A stretch of DNA of 5,111 nucleotides from JAMCZC01 sp964364925 (GTDB lineage: Bacteria; Patescibacteriota; Microgenomatia; Levybacterales; UBA12049), in contig CAYIOB010000055.1 in NCBI GenBank assembly GCA_964364925.1, forward strand, positions 1 to 5,111, written 5' to 3'. Within the stretch, counting starts at the first letter, position 1; each line of letters begins with the position of its first letter. Below are positions 5,049 through 5,111 of the stretch, one piece after another. The notes beneath the pieces were generated by a model that was given only the letters and a program-made list of their open reading frames with translations, did not search any database and was not told the origin of the DNA. The translations under genes were made by a program, and so were the position numbers.

Positions 5049-5111
5049 CAGCCTTTTTTTCACTTTTATCATTCACGAGTCTTTGCGAAATTCTGTCTAT
5101 GTTTTTTTCAA
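5041..5111 (-). CDS. mraZ: MraZ, C-terminal end (partial)
   Basis: An open frame enters from the right edge and ends at TAA (5043-5041), giving 22 residues that begin EKNIDRISQRL and finish in a lysine-rich tail. MraZ is a DNA-binding repressor of the division cluster and is almost always the gene directly before rsmH. Position, strand and the helical charged C-terminus fit. The other two frames on this strand hold a stop within the first few codons, so only this frame can be a gene crossing the edge. The stop overlaps the chosen rsmH start by 8 bases (ATGAATAA). No DNA-binding motif is visible in so short a piece, so the name rests mainly on context. Confidence 0.6.
   Translation of the reverse strand, partial: EKNIDRISQRLVNDKSEKKADE

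Overview
The window is AT-rich and almost entirely coding. It holds a compact division and cell-wall (dcw) cluster of a bacterium that looks like a member of Patescibacteria (CPR), possibly Microgenomates. The assignment is an inference. It rests on the tightly packed genes, many with no recognisable Shine-Dalgarno (SD) sequence, on two Mur ligases that lack the usual N-terminal domain, and on the family variants of MraZ, FtsL and FtsI seen here. TGA works as a stop codon (it ends ftsL in an ATGA overlap), which argues against the code-25 groups (Gracilibacteria, Absconditabacteria).

Reading along the minus strand from the right edge, the genes are: the last 22 codons of mraZ (cut by the window), rsmH (16S rRNA m4C1402 methyltransferase), a small ftsL-like membrane protein, ftsI (division transpeptidase) and a murF-type ligase. 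mraZ and rsmH overlap, rsmH and ftsL abut, and ftsL and ftsI overlap as ATGA, so these four look like one co-transcribed and partly translationally coupled unit. murF follows ftsI after 28 bases and has its own candidate promoter. A DUF192 gene then sits on the opposite strand, meeting murF tail to tail with a 6-base overlap. Finally a murE-type ligase runs off the left edge on the minus strand, head to head with DUF192 across a 66-base gap. That is the longest non-coding stretch in the window.

The genes work together as follows. MraZ is the usual regulator of such clusters and RsmH modifies the ribosome decoding site. The FtsL-like protein and FtsI belong to the septal wall synthesis complex. 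The MurE and MurF ligases add the third residue and then D-Ala-D-Ala to the peptidoglycan stem peptide. The DUF192 protein has no known link to this pathway.

The main points for a second look are: (1) both Mur ligases have the ATP-binding loop at residues 35-42, preceded only by a short hydrophobic or amphipathic segment, an architecture resembling MurT, which acts on lipid-linked substrate; (2) the three genes that need their own promoter (murF, murE, DUF192) each have a perfect TATAAT 5-9 bases before the start codon, implying leaderless or nearly leaderless mRNAs, while the genes inside the operon do not; (3) rsmH contains a perfect 7-base tandem repeat inside its reading frame; (4) the order murF-before-murE, with an inverted gene between, differs from the common dcw layout.
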